Shown: positions 42,814 through 52,580 of the stretch, in pieces | Numbering within the stretch: position 1 is the first letter of the stretch | Layout of the letters: every line of letters starts with the position of its first letter | DNA from: GCA-2737725 sp965229355 | GTDB lineage: Bacteria > Pseudomonadota > Alphaproteobacteria > Rhodospirillales > Rhodospirillaceae | Direction: 5' to 3' | DNA length: 64,000 bases | NCBI GenBank assembly: GCA_965229355.1 | Contig: OZ245869.1 | Span: forward strand, 1,860,001-1,924,000 | Made by a program: the position numbers and the translations under genes | The notes under the pieces: model-generated | Told to the model about the DNA's origin: nothing | Databases searched by the model: none | What the model saw: only the letters and a program-made list of their open reading frames with translations

Positions 42814-43422
42814 TTAATGCGCGAAAATGTCCTCATCCGCCCAGCCTGCCAAATCGAGTGCGGCGCGGTCGGGCAGGAACCTAAAGCACGCAGCGGCCAA
42901 TTCAGTGCGACCTTCACGGGCCAGCAGCGTATCAAGCGCGTCTTTTAAACGGTGCAGATACAGAACGTCGGCGGCAGCGTAATCCACCTGTTCTTGGTTC
43001 AGCTTCTGCGCACCCCAATCAGATGTTTGCTGCTGCTTCGATAACTCAACGCCCAAAAGCTCTTTGCACACATCCTTCAAGCCATGCTTGTCGGTGTTGG
43101 TGCGCGTCAGGCGCGATGCGGTACGCGTACAGTAGGCAGGGTCACAACGCACGCCGAAGTGCTTCTGGATCATGGCCAGATCGAAGCGCGCGAAATGAAA
43201 GATTTTGATGATGCTGGGGTCAGAGAATACTTTCACCAAATTTGGTGAGGCTTGGCCCGGTACGATTTGCACGATGTGGCTGTGTCCATCGCCAGCAGAC
43301 AGCTGAACAACGCATAGACGGTCACGATGCAGGCGCAGGCCCATCGTTTCGCTGTCGACAGCAACGCTGTTCTTGAAGGTAACGTTTGAGGGCAGGTCGC
43401 CGCGGTGGAGGTGATTTGTCAC
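42814..43422 (-). CDS. rnd: Ribonuclease D, short alphaproteobacterial form
   Basis: A 202-residue 3'-5' exonuclease of the DEDDy family that trims tRNA precursors. D23 and E25 lie in VDSETMGL; HFARFDLAMI and the YAAADVLYLHRL motif give the other Asp and Tyr. It is the short form without C-terminal HRDC domains. Start is a GTG at 43422 (MTNHLHRGDLP), where homologues begin; the frame is open to 43467. It lies 69 bp downstream of tRNA-Leu on the same strand, suggesting joint transcription. Confidence 0.9.
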   Translation of the reverse strand: MTNHLHRGDLPSNVTFKNSVAVDSETMGLRLHRDRLCVVQLSAGDGHSHIVQIVPGQASPNLVKVFSDPSIIKIFHFARFDLAMIQKHFGVRCDPAYCTRTASRLTRTNTDKHGLKDVCKELLGVELSKQQQTSDWGAQKLNQEQVDYAAADVLYLHRLKDALDTLLAREGRTELAAACFRFLPDRAALDLAGWADEDIFAH

Positions 43423-43491
43423 GATCTCGCCAGACCTTATGAGAGCCCTAGAATGAGGTGCGCCCACTTAAATCGTGTGCGACCTGAAAAA

Positions 43492-43578
<87 letters not shown>

Positions 43579-43630
43579 AACTTAGGTCCGGTCGAGCATC
43601 AGAAAGGCTGACCGGCGGAATAGGGCGAGA

Positions 43631-43659
43631 CGGATACAGTGCACGCCCCCTTGAGTCAA
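43631..43659 (-). promoter_or_regulatory. Candidate promoter for tRNA-Leu (and possibly rnd)
   Basis: On the minus strand TTGACT (43654-43659) and TATCCG (43631-43636) are separated by 17 bp, about 50 nt before the tRNA 5' end. The -35 is nearly perfect; the -10 is poor. A C/G-rich hairpin (CCCCCTT against AAGGGGG) overlaps it. Confidence 0.45.
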
Positions 43660-43791
43660 TCAAAAGGGGGGATAAATTATTCATATTCTGCAGCGCGGAA
43701 TTTGGGCCTAGGCCATTGCAATGTCTTGCTTTGAAACCGCTGTTGGCGCAAAAAATGACCCCTAAAGGCATTCCATGGGCTGGGGTTAGCC

Positions 43792-44808
43792 ATGACACAA
43801 AAATTGGCAGTGATTTTCGGTGGGTCCGGTTTGATTGGGCGCTATGTGGTGCGGCAGTTGGCCGCAGCCGGTTGGCGTGTCCGTATCGCCGTGCGCGATA
43901 CCCGCAAAGCACAGTTTCTGAAGCCCGCTGGTGACCTGGGCCAAATCTCGTTTGTGCCTGTCTCGATTTCTGATCGTGCGGGTGTCGCAGCTGCTGTCAA
44001 AGGCGCCGACGCGGTCGTGAATTTGGTCGGCACGTTGTTCGATGTAGGCAAGCGCAGCTTTAAAGCGCTCCATGTGGAAGGCGCTTTTAACGTCGCGGAG
44101 CAATCTGCGCGCGCGGGCGTGAAAACGCTGATCCATGTATCGGCCTTGGGTGCGGATATCCATTCTGAGTCAGCTTATGCGCGGTCGAAAGCCGAAGGCG
44201 AAGTGGGCGTGCGGTTGGCGTTCCCGCAGGCAACGATTCTTCGCCCCAGTGTTGTGTTCGGTCAGGAAGATAGCTTTTTCAATCTCTATGGCTTGATCGC
44301 GCAAGTCTCTCCGTTCTTGCCGTTCTTCACCAATAGCAATCCGCATGCGCCGGAAGGCACGGGTGCGAAATTCCAGTTGGTGTACGTGGGTGATGTGGCT
44401 GCGGCTGTGGTGCAAGCCATCAACGAAGAAAAGCATGCAGGCAAAACCTACGAGCTGGGTGGCAGCCGCGTGTATTCGATGCGCGATGTCGTTCAAATCG
44501 TGAATCGCGAAACCATGCGTAACCGCACGATTTTGGGCCTGCCTTACATCTTGGGCTTACCGGGCGCTTATGTGGGTGCCGCTTTGCGCGGCCTTTTGTC
44601 GGCCATTGGTTTTAACGTGGATATGCTGATGTTCCCGACGACGGATCAGTTAAAGCTACTAAAAAAAGGCAGCGTTTTAACTGGCAATTTGCCCGGCTTG
44701 GAAGCGTTTGGCATTGAACCGACGGTTGCCGAAACCATTGTGCCAGCCTACCTGAAGCGCTTTCGCCCCGTGCAGCAAAACAAGAAGCTTCGGATCGCGG
44801 CGCGTTAA
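43792..44808 (+). CDS. NDUFA9-like complex I-associated NAD(P)-binding protein
   Basis: A 338-residue atypical short-chain dehydrogenase. The nucleotide site is GGSGLIGRYVV (G10-G16), and VKGADAVVNLVGTLFD, HVSALGADIHSESAYARSKA and FGQEDSFFN match the alphaproteobacterial NDUFA9/39-kDa homologues linked to respiratory complex I assembly or stability. It is divergent from the tRNA gene and convergent with uppP. Catalytic role unknown; it may only bind NADPH. Confidence 0.88.
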   Translation: MTQKLAVIFGGSGLIGRYVVRQLAAAGWRVRIAVRDTRKAQFLKPAGDLGQISFVPVSISDRAGVAAAVKGADAVVNLVGTLFDVGKRSFKALHVEGAFNVAEQSARAGVKTLIHVSALGADIHSESAYARSKAEGEVGVRLAFPQATILRPSVVFGQEDSFFNLYGLIAQVSPFLPFFTNSNPHAPEGTGAKFQLVYVGDVAAAVVQAINEEKHAGKTYELGGSRVYSMRDVVQIVNRETMRNRTILGLPYILGLPGAYVGAALRGLLSAIGFNVDMLMFPTTDQLKLLKKGSVLTGNLPGLEAFGIEPTVAETIVPAYLKRFRPVQQNKKLRIAAR

Positions 44809-44829
44809 TTTGTGACTTCGTTTTCTGCT

Positions 44830-45639
44830 TTAGAAACTGATGTAGCCGTAAGCTGTCAACAGCACCACTGTGCCTAAGATCAGGCGGTAGATTACGAACG
44901 GCGTGAAGGTTGAGCGCTTCAGCCATGCCATCATGAAGGCAATCGCAAACAAGCCTGCAATGAATGACAGCGCCAGGCCAATGAGCGCGTCGTGGCCCAA
45001 GTTGGTGTTCTCGGCTTTGCTGATTTCCATCAGCACCCACACACCGCCTGCGGCAATGGTCGGAACAGACAGCAGCATCGACAGGCGCGCAGCCTCGGGC
45101 CGTTCGTAACCCAACAAGCGGGCCATCGTCATCGTCGCGCCAGAACGGCTGGTGCCTGGCACAAACGCCAAGATTTGTGCGCAGCCAATCAGCAGCACAT
45201 CCACATACGATGAATGCTCAACGCGTTTGATGGTCATGCAGGTTTTATCAACCACGAACAGGATCACCGCATAGATCAGCGTGGCCCAGCCGATCACGGC
45301 CATTTGGCGCACAGAATCGCCAATGTATTTTTCAAAGGCGTACGCTGCGCCCAACACAGGTATTGTGGCCAGAATGATTTGGAACGCCAGCTTGGCCCCT
45401 GGGTCGCGCTTGCCTTTCAGGAAGCGCAAAACGCCAATCAGCATCGCCCACAGGTCGCGCCAGAAGTAGATGCACACCGCAAACATTGTGCCCACGTGCA
45501 CGGCCACATCCATGGGTAAACCCTGGTCGGGCCAGCCGGTAAACATGGGCAACAGGGCTAAATGGCCGGAGGAACTGACAGGCAAAAACTCCGTAATGCC
45601 CTGGATGATGGCCAGGACGATAATTTGCGTAAGGAACAC
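44830..45639 (-). CDS. uppP: Undecaprenyl-diphosphatase UppP (BacA)
   Basis: A 269-residue integral membrane protein that dephosphorylates undecaprenyl diphosphate, recycling the lipid carrier for peptidoglycan and polysaccharides and giving bacitracin tolerance. QGITEFLPVSSSGHLAL (Glu17, Ser27, His30 region) and FVPGTSRSGATMTMARLLG are the two active-site motifs. It begins with GTG (45639). About eight helices are predicted. It is divergent from gltD. Confidence 0.94.
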   Translation of the reverse strand: MFLTQIIVLAIIQGITEFLPVSSSGHLALLPMFTGWPDQGLPMDVAVHVGTMFAVCIYFWRDLWAMLIGVLRFLKGKRDPGAKLAFQIILATIPVLGAAYAFEKYIGDSVRQMAVIGWATLIYAVILFVVDKTCMTIKRVEHSSYVDVLLIGCAQILAFVPGTSRSGATMTMARLLGYERPEAARLSMLLSVPTIAAGGVWVLMEISKAENTNLGHDALIGLALSFIAGLFAIAFMMAWLKRSTFTPFVIYRLILGTVVLLTAYGYISF

Positions 45640-45970
45640 GTGTAGCCCCCAAGCCCTAGTATTTTAACGGTTTATAGCACCGCCGAGTCGCCGCCCCAAG
45701 CTAAGGCACCAAGTAAATTTAGTTATCAATTCGGAACTAAATGCATCGGTATTGATGGGGTCAGGCATCGATAAAATACAGTTGTCCAAGTCGTTAGCCT
45801 AATATATGTCAGTATTTATGACCTATCACGGAATTATCGCTGGAGATAGCGGTTTTCCTGGGGGTATTGTCGGTCTCCCGATTCGAATGGCCTTTATCGT
45901 CTTGTGCTCGTCACGCCATTCCCGTCTGGGGCCTCAAAGAACAGAACTGTTGAACGTCGGAGTACGGCCC
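45640..45970. other. Divergent spacer between uppP and gltD
   Basis: About 330 bp. The gltD reading frame extends upstream to 45806 but that part does not look like GltD and has no ribosome site. The spacer contains a perfect 8-bp inverted repeat ATTTAGTT/AACTAAAT (45717-45724, 45735-45742), a possible operator. No strong promoter hexamers were identified. Confidence 0.4.
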
Positions 45971-47428
45971 ATGCGCCAGATGCTGCAATTCGTCCGTCTT
46001 GATCAGGCGATGCCTGAAAAACGCGAAGCCGAAGCACGCCGGAAAGACTTCGACGAGATTTATGATGCCTTCACGCCCGATAGCGCAGGCGATCAATCCT
46101 CGCGGTGCGAGCAATGCGGCATTCCATTCTGCCAAGTGCATTGCCCGGTGCAGAACAACATTCCTGATTGGTTGAAGTTGACCGCCGAGGGCCGCTTAGA
46201 AGAAGCCTATGCGTTGTCGGCTGCCACCAACAACATGCCCGAAGTGTGTGGCCGCATTTGCCCGCAAGATCGGTTGTGCGAAGGCTCATGCGTGCTCGAG
46301 CAATCAAAGCATGGTGCCGTGACGATTGGTGCGGTTGAAAAGTACATCACCGACACCGCGTGGGAAAAAGGCTGGGTGAAGCCTGTAAAGCCTGAAGTAG
46401 AACTGGCGCAATCTGTCGGCGTAATTGGCGCCGGCCCTGCGGGCATGGCGGCCGCCGAAGAGTTGCGGAAACTTGGCTATCAAGTGACGATCTATGATCG
46501 TTACGACCGCGCCGGTGGTTTGCTGATGTACGGCATCCCCAACTTCAAACTGGAAAAAGATGTTGTGGCGCGCCGCGTGAATCTGTTGACGCAGTCCGGC
46601 GTGAAGATCGTGAACAACGTGAATGTTGGCGCCGATGTTTCTTTTGCTGATCTGCGCAAGAAACACGATGCCGTGTTGGTGGCGACCGGCGTTTACAAAG
46701 CGCGCGATCTCGTCTGCCCGGGCGTTGGTGCATCAGGTGTGTTCAAAGCCATGACGTACTTAACAGCCTCCAACAAAACTGGTTTGGGCGACACAGTGCC
46801 TGACTATGAATCTGGCAAACTAAATGCGGCTGGCAAAAACGTTGTGGTCATCGGTGGTGGTGACACCGCTATGGACTGCGTGCGTACTGCGATTAGACAA
46901 GGTGCAAAGTCGGTGAAGTGCTTGTATCGCCGGGACCGCGAAAACATGCCGGGCTCGCAACGCGAAGTCTCGAACGCCATCGAAGAAGGCGTGGAGTTTG
47001 TGTGGCAATCAGCGCCTGAAGCCGTGCTGCATGATGGCGACAATATTGTGACCGGCGTGCGCGCCATTCGCATGCGTCTTGGTACGCCGGATCAATCAGG
47101 CCGCGCCAAGCCCGAAGTGCTGGAAGGCTCACAGTTTGTGATCCCCGCCGACATCGTGATCGAAGCGTTAGGATTCGACCCCGAAGACATTCCAGCGATG
47201 TTTAATGAGCCTGAACTGGCTGTCACCCGCTGGGGCACATTGAAGACCGACTTCCGCACACTGCGGACCACACTCGATAACGTGTTTGCAGCGGGTGACA
47301 TCGTGCGCGGAGCTTCGCTCGTTGTATGGGCGATCCGCGATGGCCGTGATGTGGCAGCCAGTATCAACACATTCCTGACGACGAAACGAACGCCTGCAAA
47401 AGAGCAGCCGTTGCGTAAAGCGTCGTAG
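45971..47428 (+). CDS. gltD: Glutamate synthase small (beta) subunit GltD
   Basis: A 485-residue FAD and iron-sulfur flavoprotein that passes NADPH electrons to GltB. N-terminal cysteines C46, C49, C54, C58 (RCEQCGIPFCQVHC) and a second group (VCGRICPQDRLCEGSC) hold [4Fe-4S] clusters. FAD motif GAGPAGMAAAEEL and NADPH motif GGGDTAMDCVR are present. GGAG 8 nt before the ATG at 45971 decides the start. It is 16 bp upstream of gltB, and with it forms glutamate from 2-oxoglutarate and glutamine. Confidence 0.96.
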   Translation: MRQMLQFVRLDQAMPEKREAEARRKDFDEIYDAFTPDSAGDQSSRCEQCGIPFCQVHCPVQNNIPDWLKLTAEGRLEEAYALSAATNNMPEVCGRICPQDRLCEGSCVLEQSKHGAVTIGAVEKYITDTAWEKGWVKPVKPEVELAQSVGVIGAGPAGMAAAEELRKLGYQVTIYDRYDRAGGLLMYGIPNFKLEKDVVARRVNLLTQSGVKIVNNVNVGADVSFADLRKKHDAVLVATGVYKARDLVCPGVGASGVFKAMTYLTASNKTGLGDTVPDYESGKLNAAGKNVVVIGGGDTAMDCVRTAIRQGAKSVKCLYRRDRENMPGSQREVSNAIEEGVEFVWQSAPEAVLHDGDNIVTGVRAIRMRLGTPDQSGRAKPEVLEGSQFVIPADIVIEALGFDPEDIPAMFNEPELAVTRWGTLKTDFRTLRTTLDNVFAAGDIVRGASLVVWAIRDGRDVAASINTFLTTKRTPAKEQPLRKAS

Positions 47429-47444
47429 ATCAGGAGAGCAGAAC

Positions 47445-50400
47445 ATGAGCGAGCAATATTTAGAATCCGGCGAAGAGTTTGTTTCCAACTACAACGCCAA
47501 CGTTGAAAAGCTAGAAGCCGCCCACGCGTACAACCGCGCTGATGAGAAAGACTCATGCGGTGTGGGTGTGGTCGTAGCTGTTGATGGCAAGCCGCGCCGC
47601 CAAGTTGTTGAAGCGGGCATCGAAGCCTTAAGCGTGCTCTATCATCGTGGCGCGGTGGATGCCGATGGCAAAACCGGTGACGGCGCAGGCATTCACATCG
47701 AAGTGCCGCAAGACTTCTTCCGCGATCATGTGACCAGCACCGGGCATACGCTGGAGCCTGACACCATTCTGTCGGTCGGCATGGTGTTCTTGCCCAAGTC
47801 TGATCTGGGCGCGCAAGAAACCTGCCGCACGATTGTGGAAAGCGAAATCCTCGCTGCTGGCTATTACATCTACGGCTGGCGTCAGGTGCCGGTGGATATT
47901 TCCATCATCGGCGAGAAAGCTAACGCCACGCGCCCCGAGATCGAGCAGATCATGATCACGCATCTGCAAGGACTGTCGGGTGATGAGTTGGAACGCAGCT
48001 TGTATCTCGTGCGCCGCCGCATCGAGAAGAAGGTGCGCGAAGCGTATGTGCCGGATTTTTATATCTGCTCTCTGTCGTGCCGCTCGATTATCTACAAGGG
48101 TATGTTCCTGGCCGAACAGCTGACATCGTTCTATCCGGATTTGCTAGATGAGCGGTTCATCAGCACGTTTGCAATCTATCACCAGCGTTATTCCACCAAC
48201 ACGTTCCCGACGTGGTGGTTGGCGCAGCCGTTCCGCATGCTGGCGCACAACGGTGAAATCAACACGCTGCTCGGCAACGTCAATTGGATGAAGGCGCATG
48301 AGTGTCGTCTGGATCATCCATCGTTCGGTGACACGATTGAGGAACTAAAGCCCATCGTGCAACCGGGTGGCTCTGACTCGGCGATTTTAGACAACGTGTT
48401 CGAGCTGATGTGCCGTGCGGGCCGGACTGCGCCGATGGTGCGTTGCATGTTGGTGCCCGAAAGCATCAGCAATAACGCCACCATGCCTGAAGCGCACCGC
48501 AACTTTTTTAGCTACTGCAATGCGGTGATGGAGCCGTGGGACGGCCCAGCTGCCATGTGCGCGACCGATGGCCGTTGGGTTGTGGGCTACATGGACCGTA
48601 ATGGTTTGCGTCCCATGCGTTACACCCTCACGAATGATGGTTTGCTGATCGTCGGTTCTGAAACCGGCATGGTGCGCGTGCTTCAAGGCAATATCGTCGA
48701 GAAGGGCCGTGTTGGCCCCGGCCAGATGATTGCCGTCGACTTGAAGGAAGGCAAATTCTATCGCGATACCGAGATTAAGGACTATCTCGCCAATCAACGG
48801 AACTACGGCGAGTGGATTGGTCGCACCACGCACTTGGATTCGATCATCAAAGCGGGCCAACCAGCGCAATCAAGTTTAAGCCGGGAGGAATTGTTGCGCC
48901 GTCAGGCTGGCTATGGCCTGACGATGGAAGACATGGAATTGATTCTGCATCCGATGGTCACCGACGCCAAAGAGGCGGTGGGCTCCATGGGCGATGACTC
49001 GCCGTTGGCCGTGTTGTCCGACAACTACCGTGGCATGCATCACTTCTTCCGCCAGAATTTCAGCCAAGTGACAAACCCGCCGATCGATAGTTTGCGCGAA
49101 ACCCGCGTGATGACGCTGAACACGCGCCTCGGCAATTTGGGCAACATCCTGGATGAGTCGCCTGAGCAGTGCGACCTGTTGCAGTTGACCAGCCCTGCGC
49201 TGACAACGGCGCAATTCCAAGCCATGCGGAAATACATGGGCGACACTGCTGCGGACATTGATGCGACGTTCCCATCGGATGGCGGCCCCGATGCATTACG
49301 CGAAGCCTTAAAGCGCGTACAGCAGGAAGCTGAAGACGCCGTGCGCGGCGGCAAGACGCACGTGGTGTTGTCGGACGAGAAGGTTAGTGCTGGCCGCGCG
49401 CCGATGCCGATGATTTTGGCCGCCGGTGCCGTGCATACGCACCTGATCAAGCAAAAGCTGCGCACGTTTACGTCGTTGAATGTGCGTTCGGGCGAATGCT
49501 TGGACGTTCATTATTTCGCGGTGCTGATTGGCGTGGGTGCCACAACCGTCAACGCGTATTTGGCCGAAGAGGCGATCACAGATCGCCACCGTCGTGGCTT
49601 GTTTGGTGAAGCGAAGCTTGAAGAATGCCTGAAGCGCCATCAGAAGGCCATCAATGATGGCTTGCTGAAAATTATGTCGAAGATGGGCATTGCCGTTATC
49701 AGTTCTTACCGTGGCGGCTACAACTTTGAAGCCGTTGGGTTATCGCGCGCATTGGCGGCGGAATTTTTCCCCGGCTTAAGTTCGCGCATCTCCGGCATTG
49801 GCTTGCCCGGCATCCAGAAAAAAGTGCTGGAACAGCACAAGAAGGCGTTTGGCAGTAATGTTGTCACGTTGCCGGTGGGCGGCTTCTATCGTTACCGTGC
49901 GAAAGCCAATGAAGGCCATGCCCACGATGGTCAGCTGATTCACATGCTGCAAAGTGCGGTCGATCGCGATGCCTATGCGACCTACCAAAAGTATTCGGCT
50001 GGTGTGCGCAAATTACCGCCTATTGCGTTGCGCGATTTGTTGGACTTCCGCAAAACCGGCAAAGCCATTTCGCCGGATCAGGTGGAATCGACCACTGAGA
50101 TCCGCAAGCGTTTCATCACGCCGGGCATGTCGTTGGGTGCGTTGTCGCCTGAAGCTCATGGCACGCTCAACATCGCTATGAACCGTATCGGGGCCAAGTC
50201 TGTATCAGGCGAGGGGGGCGAAGACCCATTGCGTTATCGTCCGTTCCCGAACGGCGACAACGCGAACTCTGCCGTGAAGCAAGTCGCTTCCGGGCGCTTT
50301 GGCGTGACGGCGGAATACTTGAACCAATGTCGCGAGATCGAAATTAAAGTGGCGCAGGGTGCGAAGCCCGGCGAAGGCGGGCAATTGCCTGGCTTCAAAG

Positions 50401-51998
50401 TCACAGAGATGATCGCCAAGTTCCGCCATGCGACACCGGGCGTGGGTTTAATCTCGCCGCCGCCGCATCACGATATCTACTCCATCGAAGACTTGGCGCA
50501 GTTGATCTACGACCTAAAGCAGATCAACCCGAAAGCACGCGTGTGTGTGAAGCTGGTGGCCCGCACTGGCATTGGTACCATTGCGGCCGGTGTCGCCAAA
50601 GCCAATGCCGACGTGATCTTGATCTCAAGTCACGTGGGCGGCACGGGTGCGAGCCCGCAAACATCCATCAAGTACGCTGGCTTGCCGTGGGAGATGGGCC
50701 TCACCGAAGCGCATCAAGTGCTGACATTAAATCGTCTACGTCATCGTGTCGTGTTGCGCACCGATGGTGGCCTCAAAACAGGTCGCGATATTGTCATGGC
50801 CGCGATGATGGGTGCGGAAGAGTTTGGCATTGGCACCACGTCGCTGATTGCCATGGGTTGCATCATGGTGCGTCAGTGCCATTCTAACACCTGCCCGGTT
50901 GGCGTGTGCACGCAAGACGAAGACCTGCGCAAAAAATTCACCGGCTCGCCTGAAAAGGTGGTGAACCTCTTCACCTTCATCGCCGAAGAGGTGCGCGAAA
51001 TTCTGGCCGAACTGGGCTTCCGCACGTTGAACGAAGTGATTGGCCGCACGGACCTGTTGCACCAAGTCAATCGCGGGGCTGCGCATTTGGATGACCTGGA
51101 TTTGAATCCGCTTCTAGTTCAGCCAGACTCAGGTGGCTTGCCGACTCATAATACGACTGTGGGCCGTAATGAAGTCGCCGAAACCTTGGACGAGCAGATG
51201 ATCGCCGATGCAAGGCCGCTGCTGGAAGAGGGCGAGAAAATGCAGCTGACGTACAACGTGCGCAATGTGCATCGCGCTGTTGGCACCAAGCTGAGCCACA
51301 TGATCACCAAAAAGTACGGCATGAAGGGCTTGGCGCCCAACCACATCACTGTGCGTTTGCGCGGGAGTTGTGGTCAGTCGCTCGGTGCGTTCGGCGTACA
51401 AGGCTTGAAGATCGAAGTGCTGGGTGACTCGAACGACTATGTCGGTAAGGGTTTGTCAGGCGCGACGATTGTCATTCGTCCGACAACGTCGACCACATAC
51501 AAGTGGTGCGAGAATACCATCATCGGCAACACGGTTCTTTATGGGGCCACGGCGGGCAAGTTGTTCGCGGCCGGCCAAGCGGGTGAACGCTTCGCCGTAC
51601 GCAACTCAGGGGCCACAACAGTCATCGAAGGCTGTGGCTCGAACGGGTGCGAATACATGACCGGCGGTGTGGCTGTGGTGTTGGGCGCTGTCGGCGCGAA
51701 CTTCGCGGCTGGCATGACTGGCGGCATGGCCTTCGTGTACGACCGTGACAATGTGTTCCACCACCGCATCAATGCTGAAAGCGTGATCTATCAGCGTATT
51801 GATGTCGGCCATTATGAGACGCAATTGCGCAACTTGGTGACAGAACACTTCCGTGAAACCAATTCGCCGTGGGCCGAAGAGCTGTTGGTAAATTGGGACC
51901 GCGAAGTGCGTCACTTCTGGCAAGTGGTGCCGAAGGAAATGCTGTCGCGCCTTGAAGTGCCTGTCACACGCGAAGCGCCAGCGTTGCTTAAAGCTTAA
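47445..51998 (+). CDS. gltB: Glutamate synthase large (alpha) subunit GltB
   Basis: A 1517-residue enzyme. C38 (KDSCGVGVV) is the glutaminase nucleophile after removal of a 37-residue propeptide. The amidotransferase domain (38 to about 430) is followed by the central, FMN-binding synthase (about 790-1200: LISPPPHHDIYSIEDLAQLI, SSHVGGTGASPQTSIKYAG) and the [3Fe-4S] ligands in CIMVRQCHSNTCPVGVC. The last part is the beta-helix GXGXG repeat domain (GKGLSGATIV, GNTVLYGATAG, GGVAVVLGAVG). The order gltD then gltB is the reverse of E. coli. A strong terminator follows. Confidence 0.97.
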   Translation: MSEQYLESGEEFVSNYNANVEKLEAAHAYNRADEKDSCGVGVVVAVDGKPRRQVVEAGIEALSVLYHRGAVDADGKTGDGAGIHIEVPQDFFRDHVTSTGHTLEPDTILSVGMVFLPKSDLGAQETCRTIVESEILAAGYYIYGWRQVPVDISIIGEKANATRPEIEQIMITHLQGLSGDELERSLYLVRRRIEKKVREAYVPDFYICSLSCRSIIYKGMFLAEQLTSFYPDLLDERFISTFAIYHQRYSTNTFPTWWLAQPFRMLAHNGEINTLLGNVNWMKAHECRLDHPSFGDTIEELKPIVQPGGSDSAILDNVFELMCRAGRTAPMVRCMLVPESISNNATMPEAHRNFFSYCNAVMEPWDGPAAMCATDGRWVVGYMDRNGLRPMRYTLTNDGLLIVGSETGMVRVLQGNIVEKGRVGPGQMIAVDLKEGKFYRDTEIKDYLANQRNYGEWIGRTTHLDSIIKAGQPAQSSLSREELLRRQAGYGLTMEDMELILHPMVTDAKEAVGSMGDDSPLAVLSDNYRGMHHFFRQNFSQVTNPPIDSLRETRVMTLNTRLGNLGNILDESPEQCDLLQLTSPALTTAQFQAMRKYMGDTAADIDATFPSDGGPDALREALKRVQQEAEDAVRGGKTHVVLSDEKVSAGRAPMPMILAAGAVHTHLIKQKLRTFTSLNVRSGECLDVHYFAVLIGVGATTVNAYLAEEAITDRHRRGLFGEAKLEECLKRHQKAINDGLLKIMSKMGIAVISSYRGGYNFEAVGLSRALAAEFFPGLSSRISGIGLPGIQKKVLEQHKKAFGSNVVTLPVGGFYRYRAKANEGHAHDGQLIHMLQSAVDRDAYATYQKYSAGVRKLPPIALRDLLDFRKTGKAISPDQVESTTEIRKRFITPGMSLGALSPEAHGTLNIAMNRIGAKSVSGEGGEDPLRYRPFPNGDNANSAVKQVASGRFGVTAEYLNQCREIEIKVAQGAKPGEGGQLPGFKVTEMIAKFRHATPGVGLISPPPHHDIYSIEDLAQLIYDLKQINPKARVCVKLVARTGIGTIAAGVAKANADVILISSHVGGTGASPQTSIKYAGLPWEMGLTEAHQVLTLNRLRHRVVLRTDGGLKTGRDIVMAAMMGAEEFGIGTTSLIAMGCIMVRQCHSNTCPVGVCTQDEDLRKKFTGSPEKVVNLFTFIAEEVREILAELGFRTLNEVIGRTDLLHQVNRGAAHLDDLDLNPLLVQPDSGGLPTHNTTVGRNEVAETLDEQMIADARPLLEEGEKMQLTYNVRNVHRAVGTKLSHMITKKYGMKGLAPNHITVRLRGSCGQSLGAFGVQGLKIEVLGDSNDYVGKGLSGATIVIRPTTSTTYKWCENTIIGNTVLYGATAGKLFAAGQAGERFAVRNSGATTVIEGCGSNGCEYMTGGVAVVLGAVGANFAAGMTGGMAFVYDRDNVFHHRINAESVIYQRIDVGHYETQLRNLVTEHFRETNSPWAEELLVNWDREVRHFWQVVPKEMLSRLEVPVTREAPALLKA

Positions 51999-52005
51999 GG
52001 TAAAT

Positions 52006-52038
52006 AAAAAACGGCAGGGACGTCTCCCTGCCGTTTTT
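52006..52038. terminator. Bidirectional intrinsic terminator after gltB
   Basis: Perfect 10-bp arms ACGGCAGGGA (52011-52020) and TCCCTGCCGT (52025-52034) with a 4-nt loop, an A-run before and a T-run after. It ends gltDB on plus and the small exported protein gene on minus. Confidence 0.92.
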
Positions 52039-52066
52039 GTTTCACGCTGCGTTGGCAGCGAAAACT

Positions 52067-52408
52067 TTAGTCTACCTTAAGCGTCTTTTCGTACAGGTAG
52101 ATGTTCGACACTTTGCAGTAGTCGATATCTTCATCGAAGTAATCATCGTCTGTGAAGGTGATGCGGGTGCGCACGGTGCACTTGCCTTCGTCCGTGCCGA
52201 AATCCATTTCAAAGGTATCGCCCGGCGCCATCTTGTCGCCCTTAATCCAATTGTTGCTCCAATCGCCGTCTTCTTGCGTGCGGAACGATTTCACAACGCC
52301 GCTCGATTTGTTGTGAACGTTGAATTTCCATGATGCGGCTTCAGCGCTTTGCATGCTGAAAGCGACGAGTGCCAGGGCGGTCAGGCCGCCCAGAATGCGA
52401 GTGATCAT
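52067..52408 (-). CDS. Small exported beta-rich protein with one likely disulfide
   Basis: A 113-residue protein. Signal peptide 1-24 (SAEAA), then about 90 residues with alternating beta-strand pattern and two cysteines (KCTVRTRITF and DYCKVSNIYLY). The layout (NVHNKSSG, GDTFEMDF, YCKVSNI) resembles a small exported family often misannotated as argininosuccinate lyase; its function is unknown. Start at 52408 (MITRILGGL) has GGGGGA 7 nt upstream; the frame opens at 52423. It is monocistronic, ended by the terminator shared with gltB. Confidence 0.75.
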   Translation of the reverse strand: MITRILGGLTALALVAFSMQSAEAASWKFNVHNKSSGVVKSFRTQEDGDWSNNWIKGDKMAPGDTFEMDFGTDEGKCTVRTRITFTDDDYFDEDIDYCKVSNIYLYEKTLKVD

Positions 52409-52580
52409 TGGTATGTCCCCCAATTGCTGGTTTAACGTGAGTGCTAATGTTTCTCGTTGGCCGCTAAACCATAGCTACGAATGAAAACGCCGACACGCGC
52501 TTTTATGTATATTATACAATGGGATATACCCTGCGTGGGGTAGCGAAGCTGCCTTAATTGGCAGGCTTATGTCAGAGCGA

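Noticed and set aside
43660..43791. C-rich/G-rich hairpin upstream of the NDUFA9-like gene as a terminator
   Set aside because: Not followed by a T-run in either direction at a useful distance and it overlaps the tRNA promoter candidate.
45806..45970. Possible 55-residue N-terminal extension of GltD
   Set aside because: No homology-like sequence, no ribosome site; GGAG 8 nt before 45971 and the usual GltD start favour the shorter protein.
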